From an uncultured Granulicatella sp. (lineage in GTDB: Bacteria > Bacillota > Bacilli > Lactobacillales > Aerococcaceae): DNA of 10,845 nt. The first letter of the stretch is position 1. The number at the start of each line of letters is the position of its first letter. The position numbers were made by a program, and so were the translations under genes. The stretch lies in NCBI GenBank assembly GCA_947254045.1, contig CAMYBO010000033.1, positions 1 to 10,845 on the forward strand. The letters run 5' to 3'. The notes below the pieces were generated by a model. It was given only the letters and a program-made list of their open reading frames with translations, was not told where the DNA came from and searched no databases. Shown one piece after another: positions 7,935-10,845 of this stretch.

Positions 7935-8654
7935 TTATACTTCTTTTACAAAACAATAATGATTTTCCTTTGAAAGTGATGCATCATATCTAAAACCATC
8001 TAAATCAAAATTTTGTATTTCAACTTTTTCTTGAACACGTTGACTCATCATCCACGCTGCCATTTTTCCTCTTGCTTTCTTCGAAATAGTAGAATGTTGT
8101 TTTAATACCCCTTCTTTTTTCTCAAAGAATTCAATATCTACCCAATCATATTGTTTTTTATTAAATAACGAAGAAAACTCACTACTTGCTAAGTTGACGA
8201 TGCACTCTCCTTCTTCAAAAGAAGTTGCGATTCTTTCTTTCCAATATTTTTTCAGCGTTAGTCCTTCAACTTTCAAACTCATCGTTAAATCTAAACGATA
8301 TGGCTTCACACATTCCTCTGGACTAATTGCTCCATATAACGCTGAAAGAATTCGGATATGTTTCGACGCATAATTTTGATGTTCTTTCCAATCTGCGACT
8401 TGTTTGAAACTTCGATAAGCTAACCCTTGATACATATCCATCGCATGATAAGTAATACCTTCTTGAAACTTCTGAATTTTATCCAAATTTTCTTCCAATA
8501 AAGTATCACTCACTTTCAGTAAGTTCTTCAGTTCTTCTTTAGTGTAACTTTCTAATATAGAAACAATTTTTTGGCTATCTTCCGTTAGCACCCAATCTTT
8601 TGACAAAGGTGAATCTGTCGCCATTTCTTTTGCTGGTGACATAATTATTTTCAT
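7935..8654 (-). CDS. yaaA: YaaA-family peroxide stress protein (UPF0246)
   Basis: A 239-residue cytoplasmic protein of the YaaA/UPF0246 (DUF328) family. In E. coli YaaA (258 residues) is induced by peroxide and lowers free intracellular iron and so oxidative DNA damage; its biochemical activity is unsettled. Family hallmarks here are the start MKIIMSPAKEM, YHAMDMYQGLAY (69-80), HIRILSALYGAISP (99-112) with KPYRLDL (117-123), IVNLASSEFSSLF (152-164), and the end GFRYDASLSKENHYCFVKE. The ATG at 8654 has AAAGGATG upstream. It has its own candidate promoter after the glgP terminator. I see no good terminator between it and the rpsL promoter, so some transcripts may run on into the str operon. I see no convincing PerR-type operator, so peroxide control is not shown by the sequence. 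Confidence 0.93.
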   Translation of the reverse strand: MKIIMSPAKEMATDSPLSKDWVLTEDSQKIVSILESYTKEELKNLLKVSDTLLEENLDKIQKFQEGITYHAMDMYQGLAYRSFKQVADWKEHQNYASKHIRILSALYGAISPEECVKPYRLDLTMSLKVEGLTLKKYWKERIATSFEEGECIVNLASSEFSSLFNKKQYDWVDIEFFEKKEGVLKQHSTISKKARGKMAAWMMSQRVQEKVEIQNFDLDGFRYDASLSKENHYCFVKEV

Positions 8655-8684
8655 TAAATCATCCTTTCCTAGTTTTCTGCTTCT

Positions 8685-8714
8685 ATTTTAACTTAAAAAA
8701 GAAGCAAGAAACAA
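8685..8714 (-). promoter_or_regulatory. Candidate yaaA promoter
   Basis: On the minus strand, TTGTTT (8709-8714) and TAAAAT (8685-8690) are separated by 18 bases, about 30 bases upstream of the yaaA start codon. The -35 element lies inside the 3' arm of the glgP terminator. Both boxes deviate from consensus. Confidence 0.45.
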
Positions 8715-8731
8715 CTCTCGTCATTTCTTAC
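8695..8731 (-). terminator. Intrinsic terminator of glgP
   Basis: The arms at 8720-8731 and 8704-8715 pair over 12 positions (three as G-U) around a GAGA tetraloop. On the minus strand they are followed by TTCTTTTTT (8695-8703). It begins 19 bases after the glgP stop, marking glgP as the last gene of its transcript. Confidence 0.8.
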
Positions 8732-8750
8732 TCCTTCATTCTTCGTTCTA

Positions 8751-10796
8751 TTAGTTTAATTTCCAAATATCACGGTTGTAATCTGCAATTGTACGGTCAC
8801 TTGAGAAGAAACCAGCCATTGCAATGTTTGTAATCACTTTGGCAATCCAATTTTCACGGTCGTGATAATCTACTAACATACGTTCTTTTGTTTGGATATA
8901 GTCTTCTAAATCTAATAAAGTCATGAACCAGTCTTTATTTCTTAATTCATTGAATAATCTTTCTAGGCGTTCTCTATTTCCTAATGAAACTAGAGAATCA
9001 CTTACGATAAAGTCTACTAATGGACGAATCGCTTCTCTTTCATAGTATGAGTATGAATGGTAATCACTATTTTCATAATGTTTAATAACAGTGTCGCTAT
9101 CTTCACCAAAGACATAAATGTTTTCATCCCCTACTAATTCGTGGATTTCCACATTCGCTCCGTCTAACGTTCCTAATGTTAACGCACCATTTAACATGAA
9201 TTTCATATTACCTGTTCCACTTGCTTCTTTTGAAGCTAATGAAATTTGTTCAGAAATATCTGCTGCAGGAATTAAGTGAGTTGCTGCAGTAACATTGTAG
9301 TTTTCTACCATTACAACTTGTAAGTGTGGACTTACTTCTGGGTCATTTGCAATTAATTCAGATAAGCATAAGATCAAATGAATAATATCTTGTGCAATCA
9401 CATAAGCAGGAGCAGCTTTTCCTCCGAAGATAATTGTGATTGGTTTTGCAGGAATGTTTCCATTTTTAATATCTAAATATTTGTAAATGACATATAATGC
9501 GTTCATTTGTTGACGTTTGTATTCATGCATACGTTTAATTTGAACGTCAAAAATTGAATCTTCTTTAACCGTTACACCTTGGTGTTCTTGTAAGAAGTGT
9601 TTCAAACGTAATTTATTGTTACGTTTAATATCTTTTAATGTTTCTTGGAATTCTAAATCATGTGTATGAGCTTTTAACGCTTCTAATTTAGTTGCATCAT
9701 GACGGTATTCTTTTCCAATGGTACGATCTAATAATTTAGCTAATTCTGGATTTGCATGCATTAACCAACGACGGAACGTAATTCCGTTTGTTTTGTTGTT
9801 AAATTTCTCTGGATAAATTTCATAGAAATTCTTCAATTCGCTTTGTTTTAAAATTTCTGTATGCAATGCTGCTACACCATTCACGCTATATCCATAATGA
9901 ATATCCATATTCGCCATATGAACACGGTTATATTCGTCAATAATCGCTACACTTGCATCATCAAATTGTGCTCTTACACGTGCATCTAATTCTTTAATAA
10001 TTGGCACTAAGTGTGGCACTACTTGTTCTAAGTAATGTAAAGGCCATTTTTCTAAAGCTTCTGCTAAAATTGTGTGGTTTGTATAAGCTGTCATTGAACG
10101 AACAATTTCAACTGCTTCATTAAACTCAATTCCACGTTCACCTAATAAACGAATTAATTCAGGAATCACCATTGATGGGTGAGTATCATTAATTTGAACA
10201 GTTGCATATTCTGCTAAATCATGTAAGTTACTACCTTTAGCAACTGCTTCGTCTAATAATAATTGAGCGCCATTACTTACCATGAAGTATTGTTGGTAAA
10301 TACGTAATAATTCCCCTTGCTCATCACTATCATCTGGATATAAGAATAATGTTAAGTTTTCAGCAATTTTTGTTTTATCAAATGCGATTGAATCATCATG
10401 AACTAATGATTCATCAATTGTATCTACATCAAATAAATGTAATTGGTTTTTATGAGATTGTTCATACCCTAAAACATCAATATTGAACATTTTTGATTTT
10501 AATGTAAAGTTTGCAAATGGTACTTCATATGAAACATCAGTTGGAACTAACCAGCTATCTGGAGTTAACCATTGATTTGGTACTGCGTTTTGTTGGTTAT
10601 CTTTGAATTTTTGTTCAAATAATCCAAAGTGATAATTTAATCCAACTCCATCCCCTGGCAAACCAAGAGTTGCGATAGAATCTAAGAAACATGCTGCTAA
10701 ACGACCTAATCCACCGTTTCCTAATGATGGTTCTAATTCGATTTCTTCAATTTCTGCTAAAGTATGACCTTCAGCTTCTAATTCTTCTTTTACTTC
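8751..10796 (-). CDS. glgP: Glycogen/starch/maltodextrin phosphorylase, N-terminus cut off by contig end
   Basis: A PLP-dependent GT35 enzyme that removes glucose-1-phosphate from alpha-1,4-glucan ends. 681 genuine residues remain, against about 750-800 in complete bacterial enzymes, so very roughly 100 N-terminal residues are missing. Near the cut is LGNGGLGRLAACFLDSIATLG, the conserved N-domain glycine loop. Later come QINDTHPS, NKTNGITFRRWL, and VQIKRMHEYKRQQMNALY. The phosphorylase signature EASGTGNMKFMLN contains the PLP lysine. The end is GFFSSDRTIADYNRDIWKLN. The reading frame appears to begin at a GTG at 10811 with residues MYKRQ, but bases 10797-10811 are adapter, so that start is false; true coding enters at the GAA codon ending at 10796. 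The following terminator suggests it closes a glycogen operon that lies outside the window. Glycogen versus maltodextrin preference cannot be told from this. Confidence 0.95.
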   Translation of the reverse strand, partial: EVKEELEAEGHTLAEIEEIELEPSLGNGGLGRLAACFLDSIATLGLPGDGVGLNYHFGLFEQKFKDNQQNAVPNQWLTPDSWLVPTDVSYEVPFANFTLKSKMFNIDVLGYEQSHKNQLHLFDVDTIDESLVHDDSIAFDKTKIAENLTLFLYPDDSDEQGELLRIYQQYFMVSNGAQLLLDEAVAKGSNLHDLAEYATVQINDTHPSMVIPELIRLLGERGIEFNEAVEIVRSMTAYTNHTILAEALEKWPLHYLEQVVPHLVPIIKELDARVRAQFDDASVAIIDEYNRVHMANMDIHYGYSVNGVAALHTEILKQSELKNFYEIYPEKFNNKTNGITFRRWLMHANPELAKLLDRTIGKEYRHDATKLEALKAHTHDLEFQETLKDIKRNNKLRLKHFLQEHQGVTVKEDSIFDVQIKRMHEYKRQQMNALYVIYKYLDIKNGNIPAKPITIIFGGKAAPAYVIAQDIIHLILCLSELIANDPEVSPHLQVVMVENYNVTAATHLIPAADISEQISLASKEASGTGNMKFMLNGALTLGTLDGANVEIHELVGDENIYVFGEDSDTVIKHYENSDYHSYSYYEREAIRPLVDFIVSDSLVSLGNRERLERLFNELRNKDWFMTLLDLEDYIQTKERMLVDYHDRENWIAKVITNIAMAGFFSSDRTIADYNRDIWKLN

Positions 10797-10845
10797 CTGT
10801 CTCTTATACACATCTGACGCTGCCGACGACCTAACACAGGTGTAG
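10797..10845. other. Illumina Nextera adapter read-through (not genomic)
   Basis: The sequence CTGTCTCTTATACACATCT (10797-10815) is the Tn5 mosaic end used in Nextera libraries. It is followed by GACGCTGCCGACGA (10816-10829), the rest of the read-1 side transposon adapter in reverse complement. The next 10 bases (10830-10839) sit where the i5 index belongs. GTGTAG (10840-10845) begins the flow-cell P5-side sequence. This layout is an untrimmed library end, not a bacterial transposon. Confidence 0.98.

Noticed and set aside
10797..10815. The Tn5 mosaic end as evidence of a natural transposon in glgP
   Set aside because: It is joined to library adapter and index-position bases at the very end of the contig, which is the signature of library read-through.

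Overview
The window is an AT-rich piece of a low-GC Firmicute, most likely a member of the Lactobacillales. The evidence is the Bacillus-type S12 with its extra N-terminal insertion, the strong AGGAGG ribosome binding sites, the paired TrhP1/TrhP2 U32 proteins, and the Enterococcus/Carnobacteriaceae-like EF-Tu, EF-G and glycogen phosphorylase. I cannot fix the genus from sequence alone. It is an assembled contig. It begins inside an insertion-sequence remnant, and its last 49 bases (10797-10845) are Illumina Nextera adapter, not genome.

Every intact gene lies on the minus strand, so transcription runs from high to low coordinates. From the right: the 3' part of glycogen phosphorylase (glgP, 8751-10796) ends in a clear intrinsic terminator. 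Then comes yaaA (7935-8654, peroxide-stress/UPF0246 family) with its own candidate promoter. Next is the complete str operon: a good sigma-A-type promoter and a structured leader of about 160 nt, rpsL (S12), rpsG (S7), fusA (EF-G) and tuf (EF-Tu). Hairpins sit between rpsG and fusA and between fusA and tuf. tuf has its own near-consensus promoter and ends in a strong terminator. A second small operon follows, trhP1-trhP2-yjdM (3032 down to 493). It encodes two U32 proteins of the tRNA uridine-34 hydroxylation family and a YjdM/PhnA-type zinc-ribbon protein.

At the left edge, on the plus strand, is a broken IS1182-type transposase fragment (1-359). It is followed by two hairpins that separate it from the convergent yjdM.

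The functional theme is translation: ribosomal proteins, elongation factors and anticodon wobble modification. A stress gene and the end of a glycogen gene lie upstream. I found no CRISPR array, tRNA, rRNA, defence island or evident new system. The observations most worth checking are the adapter-made false N-terminus on GlgP, the IS remnant, the rpsL leader, and two places where a terminator arm overlaps the next promoter's -35 element.
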